DNA of 64,000 nt from an uncultured Clostridia bacterium (GCA_910589185.1 CAJUSU010000005.1:17686-81685), one strand, 5' to 3'; positions 26,453 to 35,815 are shown, counted from the stretch's first letter. Translations and numbers: made by a program. Notes: a model not told the origin generated them from the sequence alone.

Positions 26453-27985
26453 ATGAGAAGAAAACCGATGATGCTAATGATTTTAGATGGATTTGGAATA
26501 AATGACAATGAAAAGGCAAATGCGGTAAAATTAGCAAACACACCTAATATAGATAAACTAATGAAAATATGGCCAACCACTGAAATTTATACTAGTGGTC
26601 TAAAGGTAGGACTTCCTGATGGACAAATGGGAAATTCAGAAGTAGGTCATACCAATATTGGTGCAGGAAGAATTGTATATCAAGATTTAACTAGAATTAC
26701 AAAATCTATTGAAGATGGTGACTTTTTTAGCATCAAAGAAATTACAGGAGCAATAGAAAATTGTAAAAAGAATCATTCTAAATTACACATTATGGGCTTA
26801 TTATCAGATGGAGGAGTGCATAGTCATATTCGTCACTTAGTAGCTTTGTTAGAAGTTGCCAAGAGAAAAGATTTTGATGATGTTTATGTACATTGCTTTT
26901 TAGATGGAAGAGATACTCCACCAGCTTCAGGAGAAAGCTATATTTCACAACTAGAGGAAAAAATGAAAGAAAAAGAAGTTGGAAAAATAGCAAGTATTTC
27001 AGGAAGATTCTATAGCATGGATAGAGACAAGAGATGGGAAAGAGTACAAAAAGCATATGATGCTTTAGTGAAGGGCGAGGGAGAAAAGGCAACATCAGCG
27101 ATTTCAGCTATTGAAAGTTCTTATCAACAAGAGGTATTTGACGAATTTGTACTTCCAACCGTAATTTGTAATAGTAATAATGAGCCAGTAGCAACAATTC
27201 AAGATAAAGACTCTGTTATCTTCTTTAATTATAGACCAGATAGAGCAAGAGAAATTACAAGAAGCTTAGTAGATCCAGAATTTGATGGTTTTACAACTAA
27301 ACCGTTAGATTTATATTATGTATGTTTTACTCAATATGATGAAACTATTCCAAATGTTCAAATCGCTTTTAAGCCAGAAAGCTTAAAAAATACTTTTGGA
27401 GAATATGTTTCAAATCAAGGACTAACCCAATTAAGAATTGCAGAAACAGAGAAGTATGCACATGTTACTTTCTTCTTTAATGGAGGAGAGGAAAAACAAT
27501 ATCCAGGTGAAGACAGAATATTAGTACCATCTCCAAAAGTTCAGACGTATGATATGCAACCAGAAATGAGTGCAGTAGAGGTAACTGATAAAGTAGTAGA
27601 AGCAATTGAATCTGATAAGTATGATTGTATTATTTTAAATTATGCCAATCCAGATATGGTTGGACACACTGGAAATTTAGAAGCGGCAATTAAAGCAATT
27701 GAGACAATTGATGAGTGCGTAGAAAGAGTAGTATCAGCTATTGAAGAAAAGAATGGTATTATTCTTATGACAGCAGATCATGGAAATGCAGAGCAAATGA
27801 TAGACTATAAGACAGGGGAGCCACATACTGCTCATACAACTAATGTTGTACCACTTGTATTGATTGGAGTAGAAGGTGTGCAATTAAAGGTAGGAAAGCT
27901 TGCAGATTTAGCACCAACTATGTTAGATTTAATGGAATTACCAAAGCCAGAAGAAATGACAGGAGAGAGCATTATTCAAAAATGA
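26453..27985 (+). CDS. gpmI: 2,3-bisphosphoglycerate-independent phosphoglycerate mutase
   Basis: This manganese enzyme converts 3- to 2-phosphoglycerate. The 510 residues show MLMILDGFGINDN (metal Asp), GNSEVGHTNIGAGR with the catalytic serine, FLDGRDTPP, NYRPDRAREITR and the C-terminal metal motifs NYANPDMVGHTG, MTADHGNAEQM and HTAHTTNVVPL. The ATG has the site AGAAGGAG. It is the fourth glycolytic gene of the block. Confidence 0.97.
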   Translation: MRRKPMMLMILDGFGINDNEKANAVKLANTPNIDKLMKIWPTTEIYTSGLKVGLPDGQMGNSEVGHTNIGAGRIVYQDLTRITKSIEDGDFFSIKEITGAIENCKKNHSKLHIMGLLSDGGVHSHIRHLVALLEVAKRKDFDDVYVHCFLDGRDTPPASGESYISQLEEKMKEKEVGKIASISGRFYSMDRDKRWERVQKAYDALVKGEGEKATSAISAIESSYQQEVFDEFVLPTVICNSNNEPVATIQDKDSVIFFNYRPDRAREITRSLVDPEFDGFTTKPLDLYYVCFTQYDETIPNVQIAFKPESLKNTFGEYVSNQGLTQLRIAETEKYAHVTFFFNGGEEKQYPGEDRILVPSPKVQTYDMQPEMSAVEVTDKVVEAIESDKYDCIILNYANPDMVGHTGNLEAAIKAIETIDECVERVVSAIEEKNGIILMTADHGNAEQMIDYKTGEPHTAHTTNVVPLVLIGVEGVQLKVGKLADLAPTMLDLMELPKPEEMTGESIIQK

Positions 27986-27990
27986 TTTTA

Positions 27991-28096
27991 AGTTAAATTA
28001 TTGCATTGTTTGGCTACGCATACTGACGTTGTAATCAGCAAAGCCTCAACAACCTCGGCAGCCTTGTGCGAACTGCACTTTAGCAGTAATTTAATT
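27991..28096 (+). other. Structured intergenic element before eno
   Basis: An outer imperfect stem (about TTAAATTATTGC near 27993-28003 with GCAGTAATTTAA at 28083-28094) encloses further hairpins: GTTGT...ACAAC around 28030-28055 and GTGC-N5-GCAC around 28067-28080. The interior is GC-richer than its surroundings and contains no reading frame. It may be a small mobile or REP-type element, or a structured leader of eno. I do not recognise it. Confidence 0.45.
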
Positions 28097-28134
28097 AAAA
28101 TAATTAAAAATAAAGAAAGAAAGGAAGTTAAAAA

Positions 28135-29436
28135 ATGAAAGATTATTTAGAGATTGAAAGTGTAAAGGCATTAGAAGTAATTGATTCAAGAGGAAATCCA
28201 ACTGTTCAAGTTGAAGTTGTAACGGTTGATGGATCTTGTGGAGTTGCTATGGTACCATCAGGAGCATCTACAGGAAGTTTTGAAGCAGTAGAACTAAGAG
28301 ACGGAGATAAAGGTAGATACTTAGGAAAAGGTGTATTAAAAGCAGTTGAGAATGTAAATAAAGTAATTGCACCAGAAATTGAAGGAATGAATGTATATGC
28401 ACAAGTAGAGATAGATAAAGCTATGATTGCACTAGATGGAACAGAAAATAAAGGAAAATTAGGAGCAAATGCAATGTTAGGTGTTTCTCTAGCAGTAGCA
28501 AAAGCCGCTAGCGCTTCATTAGGAATGAGCTTATATAACTACATTGGTGGAGTAAATGCTAAAGAATTGCCAGTTCCTATGATGAACATTATGAATGGTG
28601 GAAAACATGCTGATAGTAGCTTAAGTGTACAAGAATTTATGATTATGCCAGTTGGAGCAAAAACATTTAGTGAATGTATGAGAATGGGTATAGAAGTATA
28701 CCATAACTTAAAGAAAGTATTGAAAGAAAAAGGATATTCTACTGGTGTTGGAGATGAAGGTGGATTTGCACCAAACCTAGGAAGTGAAGAAGAAGCAGTT
28801 GAATTAATTCTAGAGGCAGTTAAAAAAGCAGGTTATACTCCAGGAGAAGATGTATGTTTAGCATTAGATGTTGCAGCAACAGAAATGTATGATGAAGCAA
28901 AGAAAATTGGAAAAGATGGATACTATTTCTGGAAAACTGATGAATTCAAAACAAAAGATGAAATGGTTGAATTCATTGTAAACTTAGCAGAAAAATATCC
29001 TATTATCTCAATTGAAGATGGATTAGCAGAAGAAGATTGGGAAAGCTGGAAAAAGCTAACTGAACGTATTGGAGATAAAGTACAATTAGTTGGTGATGAC
29101 TTATTTGTAACTAATATAACAAGATTACAAAAAGGAATTGATAATAAAACAGCTAATAGTATTCTAATCAAATTAAATCAAATTGGTACATTAACAGAGA
29201 CATTAGATGCTATTGAACTTGCTAAGAGAAATGGATATACAGCTGTTGTATCACATAGAAGTGGAGAAACAGAAGATACTACTTTAGCAGATGTAGCAGT
29301 TGCAACAAATGCAGGACAAATTAAAACTGGTGCACCATGTAGAACAGATCGTGTTGCAAAATACAACAGACTATTAAATATTGAAGCAGAATTAGGAGAT
29401 GTAGCTATCTTTAGAGGTAGAAAAGCAATAAAATAA
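28135..29436 (+). CDS. eno: Enolase
   Basis: Enolase dehydrates 2-phosphoglycerate to phosphoenolpyruvate. The 433 residues include SGASTGSFEAVELRDGD, the catalytic-site GDEGGFAPNLGSEEEA, the metal and acid-base residues in SIEDGLAEEDW, LNQIGTLTET and SHRSGETED. The start ATG follows AAAGGAAG. It completes the gapA-pgk-tpiA-gpmI-eno block and is followed by a strong terminator. Confidence 0.98.
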   Translation: MKDYLEIESVKALEVIDSRGNPTVQVEVVTVDGSCGVAMVPSGASTGSFEAVELRDGDKGRYLGKGVLKAVENVNKVIAPEIEGMNVYAQVEIDKAMIALDGTENKGKLGANAMLGVSLAVAKAASASLGMSLYNYIGGVNAKELPVPMMNIMNGGKHADSSLSVQEFMIMPVGAKTFSECMRMGIEVYHNLKKVLKEKGYSTGVGDEGGFAPNLGSEEEAVELILEAVKKAGYTPGEDVCLALDVAATEMYDEAKKIGKDGYYFWKTDEFKTKDEMVEFIVNLAEKYPIISIEDGLAEEDWESWKKLTERIGDKVQLVGDDLFVTNITRLQKGIDNKTANSILIKLNQIGTLTETLDAIELAKRNGYTAVVSHRSGETEDTTLADVAVATNAGQIKTGAPCRTDRVAKYNRLLNIEAELGDVAIFRGRKAIK

Positions 29437-29452
29437 ATAGAATAATGATAAT

Positions 29453-29498
29453 AAAAGTGGCTGTAACGGAGATGAACTCCCCGTTATAGCCACTTTTT
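29453..29498. terminator. Bidirectional terminator after eno
   Basis: AAAAGTGGCTGTAACGG pairs with CCGTTATAGCCACTTTT around a short loop. T residues on the plus side and A residues on the other serve the convergent genes eno and 29502-29891. Confidence 0.85.
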
Positions 29499-29501
29499 CG
29501 A

Positions 29502-29891
29502 CTACTCCTCTAATACCAGAAAAATTGCTTCGCTGGGAAGGGCGGAGGGTTGCCGAAAGGCAATTTGGATAGGTGAATCCTCAAAGAGATAAAGATTGGT
29601 TACAATGAACCAAAGTGCACGGTGGTTTGCGTCATAGCATGGCTCAGAGCGTAGAGCGATTGCGCCGATGTGCCGTTGGGAAGAACCATAGTGAAGTGCA
29701 AAAGAGCAATCACCGTTTACGAGAGAGATTGCAGGTGTTAGTTCTTTGACGCCTGCCTGCATCATCAGTTCTTCAACAACATCTTTACGCATAAAGTGCC
29801 ACGCATCTTTAGCAAGATCCTGTCCGCCGTCCAGCTCTTGGAGAAACTCCAAAATATTTTTGCCTTTTGGAATAGAAACTACGAAATCCAT
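29502..29891 (-). CDS. Hypothetical protein of foreign composition (129 aa)
   Basis: I do not recognise this protein. It has a clean frame, a strong AAGGAGG ribosome site and its own promoter. Its base and codon use differ sharply from its neighbours: CTG, GGC, GAC, CGC and two in-frame CGG codons (minus-strand codons at 29675-29673 and 29555-29553) read as Arg in SSQRHIG and IAFRQPS. It has no membrane helix. The host-like genes here avoid in-frame CGG, so this is likely a recent import. If CGG triggers frameshifting in this host, the gene would be mistranslated after about residue 73. Confidence 0.75.
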   Translation of the reverse strand: MDFVVSIPKGKNILEFLQELDGGQDLAKDAWHFMRKDVVEELMMQAGVKELTPAISLVNGDCSFALHYGSSQRHIGAIALRSEPCYDANHRALWFIVTNLYLFEDSPIQIAFRQPSALPSEAIFLVLEE

Positions 29892-29968
29892 TAAAAAGCC
29901 TCCTTCAAAAAGTTGTTCTTCATAATTCCTTTGCCAATTACTTAGGATATTACCTAAATATGAAGATT

Positions 29969-29997
29969 ATTATACCACGTTTGAAGTAAAATTACAA
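29969..29997 (-). promoter_or_regulatory. Promoter of the foreign-composition gene at 29891
   Basis: On the minus strand TTGTAA (29997-29992), 17 bp and extended TGG-TATAAT (29974-29969), about 78 bp before the start codon. Confidence 0.6.
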
Positions 29998-30066
29998 ATA
30001 ATCAAGAAAAGTTTTAAAATGTAGTAGCAAATTAGGGAAAATTGTGATAAAATAAACATCATAAAT

Positions 30067-30142
30067 TGGGGTATCGCCAAGCGGTAAGGCATCGGACTCT
30101 GACTCCGACATTTCCTAGGTTCGAATCCTAGTACCCCAACCA
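30067..30142 (+). tRNA. tRNA-Gln (anticodon CUG)
   Basis: The acceptor arms TGGGGTA (30067-30073) and TACCCCA (30132-30138) pair fully, followed by discriminator A and an encoded CCA. The D arm contains AAGCGGTAAGGC. The anticodon stem TCGGA/TCCGA holds the loop CTCTGAC, so the anticodon is CUG, reading CAG. The T arm has GGTTCGAATCC. It is a single tRNA gene with its own terminator. CAG is a minor glutamine codon in this AT-rich genome, so a separate UUG isoacceptor is expected elsewhere. Confidence 0.96.
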
Positions 30143-30167
30143 AAAAAGAGCCGTTAGGCTCTTTTTC
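30143..30167 (+). terminator. Terminator of tRNA-Gln
   Basis: AAAAAGAGCC (30143-30152), loop GTTA, GGCTCTTTTT (30157-30166). It is positioned directly after the CCA end. Confidence 0.9.
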
Positions 30168-30173
30168 TATGTT

Positions 30174-32816
30174 TTATTTCATTTTATTTGTTAATGTTTT
30201 ATATCTAATAAAGAATACTAATCCACCTAGTAATGTAATTATAATGAAGATAGAAAGAGTTACTTTTATACCAGTTTGAGGTATGCTTCCTGGAGCAGTG
30301 GTATTATCATTATTAGAAGAGTTAGACGAATTTTGATTTTGCTTTTTAACACCATCTACAAAAACTTCAGCATTTATATCAGATTTCACACTTAATGGTT
30401 GTGTATAGAAAATATGTTGATTTCCACCCTTAACTGCTACTTCTTTGATGTAAAGGTAAAGGGTATCTGCATTTGCAATTTCTGAAAAATTAGAAACTTT
30501 TCTGGAATCTATTTCAAACTGTAAGCTAGTGTTTGAGGTTTGGGTTTCTGAAATTTTAATCCAATTATCAATGCTTTGCTCATTAGCATAAGGGGAGAGG
30601 TAATAGTAATATTCTACAGTATCATTTGTAGTAGCCCTATTAACTTTGTCTATTTCTATTTGTACTAAAACATAATCCTTTTTAGTATCTTTAGTGTAAT
30701 GATATGTTTGAGCCTTTTTTACAACTGTAATGGCATTATTGAAATCAGAATTTTTGGCTTCTACTTTTTCATCTGGTTTATTATCATCTTTATCGTCAGG
30801 TTTTTCAGTTACAGGCTTTGAAGCAACTGATATAGATTGTGTAGTGGTTTTGCCTTCAAAACTAATGGTTACAGAAGTTTGACTAATGGTTAAATTAGTT
30901 CCATTTGAAATACTGTAATCAGAAGAATCTAAAGTACGAGAAGTATTGTTATTGTAATTTGCTTTTACTACCATGCCAGCTGGATTGAAATTTTCACCTT
31001 CGTAATAAGAAGTCTTAGAAGGTGATGTCACAATTTCAATGTTCTTTAAAGAAATGTCTTCTACAGCTGAAGTAGTATATGCTTTTATGGTACTATCCCC
31101 ATTTAAGAAGTTAGTATTCTCAGAAGATAATTTACTAAGATCATCCCAATCATTTAATTCGCCAGAAGTATTTTGAGTTGTAAAGAAACATTTTCCTGTT
31201 TCTATTTTTACATTATCAAAAGTAGGTACAGAGTCTACTTTTGTTTCTAATGAAAATGTTGCACTCGTAGCATTGGCAGTTTGGATTTCTACTGCAATAA
31301 AAAAGCTAGAAGATTTTATTTCAATAGGGGTCGCAAATTCTAAAGTATGAAAGCCACTAGAAATAGTTTGTGATTCGCCAGCTTTTAAGCTAACTAATTG
31401 TAAATCTGATTTCGATTTATTAGTTCCATTAGGATTTACATACACTTTACAAGTATAAGTTTCTGGAGCATATAACGAAATTTGTGTAATGTATTCTTTA
31501 TTAGAAGTTTGTTTATTAAAAGCATTACCTAAAAAGATTTTATTTCCATTATAAGACATTTGATAAGCTGGGTAGAATTCATCATATTGATAAATGTTTT
31601 CATAATTAATGTTGTTACTAGCTTTTACAATACCAAAAAGGGTTCTGGCAATATTAGCATCTTCATAAGAAACATACATAAATCCGTTATCACCCATAGG
31701 AATATAAGCAATGTCATTTTCAATAGTAAATCCTGCACTTTCAATAAAGGTATTTGGAATTTCAGCAGCTGTTGACCAACCATTAGCAATACATTGTGCT
31801 TGATAGGTTTTAAATATTTCTTCTTTTAAATCAGATAATGGAGCTTCTTGTCTTTCACCCCAAGAATTTCTAACAATCCAAGCTCCTTTATTAGTTGGTC
31901 TAGCTGATTCAGCAAAGTTGTTAATATCGTAGTTATCATCCCAACCAACAATGGAAACAGCATGGTCGAGAGGATGAAGAGTGCTTGAATTACAATACTT
32001 AGCACCAGTAGCATTATTGTAACATGAAAATGCTGTGGTAGAGGAAGAGTTGCCATGCATAGAAGCATATACAGCACCATAATTTTGAATATGTTGTTTA
32101 ATCTGATTTTGGATTTCTAATGCTTTGGCTGAGTCTGTTTCAGTTCGGTAATTAGCAAAATCTACAGTATCATATACTTGACTAGCTACTGCTTTATTTT
32201 GAATTTCACTTAAATTAATTAAAGTTGTGCTATTTTGAAAAGGCATTTCACTTTCTGCAATAGCCCCCTGTCCATTTGTTAAATAGGAAATAGCAGTATA
32301 CCATTGACCACCATCATTTGCAGTTCTATTATAACCACGAGGATTGGTAGCATTATCTAAAAAATATTTGCTAGTAGCATATTCCATATGCCTTTCGGAA
32401 TAGTCATATACTTTTGCAGAAGCTCCTTTTTTATAATCTGTCATAGCAAGATTAGTTTCTAGAGAAGAGAGAGTTGCAAAAGCCCAACAAGAATTAGTTT
32501 GCATTTGATTTCTAATTACTAAGTTTGTAGAGATAGTATCTTTTAAACTATAACGAGGGTCAGTATAAGCTCTTAAAGCCCTAAAAAATGGATTTTGAGT
32601 TTGTGAGCTACTAGCTGTTATGCCATATAATCTGGGTTGCATAGTGTTCCTTTTTTCCTCTTCTGAGAGCTCTAACCATTTCTTGAAATCATCAGTATAA
32701 TCTACTGGTTGTAAAGAATTTGCAATATTACTTGCTAATGATTTTGAACCTAATAATAGGGTAAGAATAAAAATGAATAAAATTTTTATTATAAAATTTT
32801 TCGTTAGTTTTTTCAT
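30174..32816 (-). CDS. Secreted papain-like (C1A) cysteine protease, sortase-anchored
   Basis: This 880-residue surface protein has a signal peptide (residues about 8-28), a C1-type peptidase domain with the catalytic cysteine in NSCWAFATLSSLET (near 110), the histidine in LDHAVSIVGWDDNY and the asparagine in WIVRNSWGE. A lectin-like beta region and a bacterial Ig-like domain (SYYEGENFNPAGMVVKANY) follow. The C-terminus has IPQTG, a hydrophobic helix and a basic tail, a sortase sorting signal of the (L/I)PxTG type. It is expected to be attached to the cell wall and act on host, food or neighbour proteins. It lies beside a second sortase substrate; no sortase gene is in the window. Confidence 0.9.
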   Translation of the reverse strand: MKKLTKNFIIKILFIFILTLLLGSKSLASNIANSLQPVDYTDDFKKWLELSEEEKRNTMQPRLYGITASSSQTQNPFFRALRAYTDPRYSLKDTISTNLVIRNQMQTNSCWAFATLSSLETNLAMTDYKKGASAKVYDYSERHMEYATSKYFLDNATNPRGYNRTANDGGQWYTAISYLTNGQGAIAESEMPFQNSTTLINLSEIQNKAVASQVYDTVDFANYRTETDSAKALEIQNQIKQHIQNYGAVYASMHGNSSSTTAFSCYNNATGAKYCNSSTLHPLDHAVSIVGWDDNYDINNFAESARPTNKGAWIVRNSWGERQEAPLSDLKEEIFKTYQAQCIANGWSTAAEIPNTFIESAGFTIENDIAYIPMGDNGFMYVSYEDANIARTLFGIVKASNNINYENIYQYDEFYPAYQMSYNGNKIFLGNAFNKQTSNKEYITQISLYAPETYTCKVYVNPNGTNKSKSDLQLVSLKAGESQTISSGFHTLEFATPIEIKSSSFFIAVEIQTANATSATFSLETKVDSVPTFDNVKIETGKCFFTTQNTSGELNDWDDLSKLSSENTNFLNGDSTIKAYTTSAVEDISLKNIEIVTSPSKTSYYEGENFNPAGMVVKANYNNNTSRTLDSSDYSISNGTNLTISQTSVTISFEGKTTTQSISVASKPVTEKPDDKDDNKPDEKVEAKNSDFNNAITVVKKAQTYHYTKDTKKDYVLVQIEIDKVNRATTNDTVEYYYYLSPYANEQSIDNWIKISETQTSNTSLQFEIDSRKVSNFSEIANADTLYLYIKEVAVKGGNQHIFYTQPLSVKSDINAEVFVDGVKKQNQNSSNSSNNDNTTAPGSIPQTGIKVTLSIFIIITLLGGLVFFIRYKTLTNKMK

Positions 32817-32924
32817 AAGTTTTCTCCTTTGATATTTTCTAAACTCATTATATCTATTTTAGCAAGAAAAGTAAATGAATTTACAACATTTTTAGACAAA
32901 ATTAGATAAATATTTACTCATAAA

Positions 32925-32962
32925 AAACACACCTCAAAATATTAGGTTTTTGAGGTGTGTTT
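32925..32962 (-). terminator. Terminator of the von Willebrand A protein gene
   Basis: AAACACACCTCAAAA (32925-32939) pairs with TTTTGAGGTGTGTTT (32948-32962). In the minus direction the hairpin is followed by a T run. Confidence 0.85.
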
Positions 32963-32985
32963 CATTGACGCTTTTCATTTTAAAA

Positions 32986-34485
32986 TTATTTTAATTTCTT
33001 AAAGAAATATATTCTTGAGATAGCAAATATTGCAATTACAATTGTTGAAACTAAAACAATCATAGTAGTGTAATTTCCTGTTTGAGGAAGTGGCTTTTTG
33101 ATAACTGTTTCATCATCTGATTTAACATATCTTACACGAATTTTTGAAAATTCAGTAGCTGTTTCTTGTTTCTTTTGATTTTCGTAATTGTATTCTAAAT
33201 CTACTTTAGAGTTAGTAGGTAATATCTTGTCGACAATTTCTTTGTTATAATCATCTTTTAATGTTAGTTTGTAGCTTAAAGTAGCAACTTCACCGCTATT
33301 CAAAAGTTCAATATTCCAAGTAATGCTATTATCTGCATAATCTATTTTTTCTGATACTTTTCCAATGTTAGGAGATTTAACATATTCAAAATTAAAGTTT
33401 TCAACAATCTCTTTAGGGAAGTAGTCTTTAATAACTACATCTTTGATAAAGGTATCTTTTTGATTAGCAATATCTTCATAAATACTTTCATTCATAGTAT
33501 CATATAGATTTTCGTAATCAATATGGAAGAACTTACCAACACTTGGAACAATAGGTTTTTCAGGTGTTCCGAAAATTTCTTCTGCTAATTGTCCATAAGT
33601 AGTATTAGGATCAGCGCCTTCTGGAAGAGAAGCACCAGGAACTTTATTGTTAGTTTCATTTAATCCCATTAAGATAGAGTACATATGAATTCCTTTTGCA
33701 CTTAAATCTTGTAATTTTTTAGTAGTAGCCTTTGCTACAACACCTGAGTATTGAAGAGTAGTTTCAGTATTTAAGCATAAATTTGGTACACCGTCTGATA
33801 ATACAATAATATATCTTGCTACATTTTCATCTGTAGAAAAGTTCTTTTCAGCAACGCTAAGTCCTGCTTCAATATTAGTATAGGTTCCTTGATCTTTTTT
33901 GTAATCTTCAATTTTAGCTTTTAAGTCAGCTTCTGAATTAGTTAATCCAGATAATAATTTAGCATCATTTTCAGTTCCATAAACTGCACCTTCTGCAACT
34001 TTTACACTAGAGAAAGATACAAGACCAATTTTTGCATTTTCAAATTTCTCAAGTAAAGATTTAGTAAAGTCATTAGCAGCCTCTGCAACATAATCTGTTT
34101 TTATTTTATTATTATATTGTTTTGTCATACTGTAAGAATTATCTAATACGAAGAAAACTTCTAAATTTTTCTTTGTCAAATCTTCGTTTTGCATTAGATT
34201 TTTAACAGTTAAAGTTAAGATAGCCTCTTTTTTCTCAGCATCGAAACTAGTTAATTCTTTTGTGAATTCTCCGATTTTATCACCATTAGCTGGGTCTGTA
34301 ATAGGAATTTCACAAAGCTTTTTTTCTACTAATTCTAAAGTAGTAACTCCTGGAACTACTGTGTTAGAATTTGTTTCATTGTTGCCATTATTTCCTGTAT
34401 TAATTGTTACAGCAAAAACTGGTGAAGTGATAAGTAACATCATCATTAAAAATGCTATAACACGTACTAAATTTCTTTTCATCAT
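32986..34485 (-). CDS. Secreted von Willebrand factor A domain protein, sortase-anchored
   Basis: The 499 residues have a signal peptide (residues about 5-26), a VWA domain from about 100 with the metal-binding MIDAS sequence FVLDNSYSMTKQY (DxSxS), a later VLSDGVPNL, then a beta-rich domain, and a C-terminal LPQTG followed by a hydrophobic helix and KKLK. This is a cell-wall-anchored adhesin or pilus-tip-type protein. The start codon follows AAGGAGAGATG. It is transcribed in the same direction as the protease gene, but each has its own hairpin or gap. Confidence 0.88.
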   Translation of the reverse strand: MMKRNLVRVIAFLMMMLLITSPVFAVTINTGNNGNNETNSNTVVPGVTTLELVEKKLCEIPITDPANGDKIGEFTKELTSFDAEKKEAILTLTVKNLMQNEDLTKKNLEVFFVLDNSYSMTKQYNNKIKTDYVAEAANDFTKSLLEKFENAKIGLVSFSSVKVAEGAVYGTENDAKLLSGLTNSEADLKAKIEDYKKDQGTYTNIEAGLSVAEKNFSTDENVARYIIVLSDGVPNLCLNTETTLQYSGVVAKATTKKLQDLSAKGIHMYSILMGLNETNNKVPGASLPEGADPNTTYGQLAEEIFGTPEKPIVPSVGKFFHIDYENLYDTMNESIYEDIANQKDTFIKDVVIKDYFPKEIVENFNFEYVKSPNIGKVSEKIDYADNSITWNIELLNSGEVATLSYKLTLKDDYNKEIVDKILPTNSKVDLEYNYENQKKQETATEFSKIRVRYVKSDDETVIKKPLPQTGNYTTMIVLVSTIVIAIFAISRIYFFKKLK

Positions 34486-34587
34486 TCATCTCTCCTTATA
34501 AAATCAATTTATTCTCCTTTATTATATCCTATAAATATATTTTTTTCAAGGAAATTTTACAACTTCTAAATCTTTTCAAAAAGCATA

Positions 34588-34617
34588 TTGACATTTTATG
34601 ACATATATTGCTAAAAT
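34588..34617 (+). promoter_or_regulatory. Promoter of the prepilin-like gene
   Basis: TTGACA (34588-34593), 18 bp, TAAAAT (34612-34617), 100 bp before the ATG. Confidence 0.55.
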
Positions 34618-34716
34618 ATAACAAAATGTTATACTGTAGCACGAAATAAAATGTGACTATAGTGTATAAAAATAGGAAGGAAGTAGATACTAAAGAAAAA
34701 GGAGGAAAAAATAAAG

Positions 34717-35791
34717 ATGAAACAAAATATAAGAAATAAGCGGAATTACATTAGTAGCATTGGTAGTAACCATAGTAGTATTGCTCATTTTAGCAGGAAT
34801 CACAATCATGTATACTATGGGAGAAAATAGTATTTTTAAGAAAGCACAAGAGGCTAAAGAAAAGACAAACCAAGCAATCAAAAATGAACAAGAATATATG
34901 AATTCCATTGATAATATGGTAAACGAATATTTGAATGGAACAGGGAGTGAAGGAACAACAGAACCAATAGACGTGCCAATTGAAAATATCAAATCAGATT
35001 GGGCAACCCTTGAACAAATTGCAAAAGAAATTGCAAATGACAACACTATTACGAGTGAAACGGAAGAAGTAAAAGTAGTAGTGGACGGGAAGAGATATAC
35101 AATTAAGCCAGGAGATATTTTTGAAGTAGAATATAACGGAGAAGTCAGAAGAGTAAGAGTGTTAGGATTTAAACACGACGACTTAGTAGATAAAATAGTA
35201 TATGGTGGAACGCATGAAAAAGCAAGTATCAGTTTTGAATTTTTAGATTTAATGACAGGGGACATATATATGTCAATGAATTCAACTAATGCAAATGAAA
35301 ATGGTTGGGCAGCAACAAAAATGAGAAAAGAGCTAAACGGATACTCCAACAATAATGCAACACAAAGCGGGACAATCGGAGGACTAGGGGCAAATTTAAG
35401 TAATAAGAGTTATATTAAACAAGTAAAGAAAAAGTACATTGCAACATATGATGATGCAAGTAGTGTGACGACATGTAATGATTATTTATGGCTGTTGGCA
35501 TCAAGCGAAATCGTAAATAGTGGATATCAAAGTGGAGCATACGGAGTAGCAATCACAAGTGAGGGAAGCCAGTATATGTATTATCAAAAGAATGCAACAG
35601 AGGCATATAATGTAGCAAGTGAGAATCGCGTAAAGAAGACGTCTTCCTCGGACAGTGTGCTCTGGTGGTGGCTTCGTTCCCCTCGTTGCGACTATGACGA
35701 AAGTTTCTGTGGCGTTAACAGCGACGGTTATGTCAGCATTAGCAACGGCGCGAGCGGCAGCGGTGGCGTTGCGCCTGGCTTTAGCATTTAA
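34717..35791 (+). CDS. Prepilin-like surface protein with DUF6273 domain, interrupted by a CGG +1 frameshift; possible DGR target
   Basis: From ATG 34717 (RBS AAAGGAGG) the frame reads MKQNIRNK and then hits CGG at 34741. Skipping the C gives GITLVALVVTIVVLLILAG, a type IV prepilin-like leader whose glycine is the peptidase cleavage position; Glu5 is replaced by Ala, as in many clostridial members. The 357-residue restored protein has a linker, then a DUF6273-type C-type-lectin-like domain ending WWWLRSPRCDYDES...GVAPGFSI. The last 150 bp are far more GC-rich than the rest and resemble variable repeats of diversity-generating retroelements. In the unshifted frame a stop follows about 30 codons later. 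No reverse transcriptase lies in the window. Confidence 0.85.
34741..34744 (+). other. CGG-A +1 recoding site in the prepilin-like gene
   Basis: The in-frame triplets are AAT AAG CGG AAT. Skipping C34741 gives AAT AAG GGA ATT ACA TTA, that is N-K-G-I-T-L, the prepilin cleavage site. The preceding codon is AAG (Lys). Confidence 0.88.
35640..35791 (+). other. GC-rich 3' segment resembling a DGR variable repeat
   Basis: Base composition changes abruptly near 35640 from AT-rich to GC-rich (TGGTGGCTTCGTTCCCC through GGCGTTGCGCCTGGC). It encodes the ligand-facing end of the DUF6273 fold, WWLRSP through GVAPGF, rich in Asn, Ser, Asp and Gly codons of the AAC/AGC/GAC type that adenine mutagenesis would generate. 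No matching template repeat or reverse transcriptase is in the window. Confidence 0.5.
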
Positions 35792-35815
35792 AATTGAATA
35801 AATCAATATAAAGCG

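Noticed and set aside
30067..30142. tRNA-Gln(CUG) as the decoder of CGG
   Set aside because: The anticodon CUG pairs with CAG, not CGG, and the loop has the normal seven bases, so it offers no explanation for the frameshift sites.
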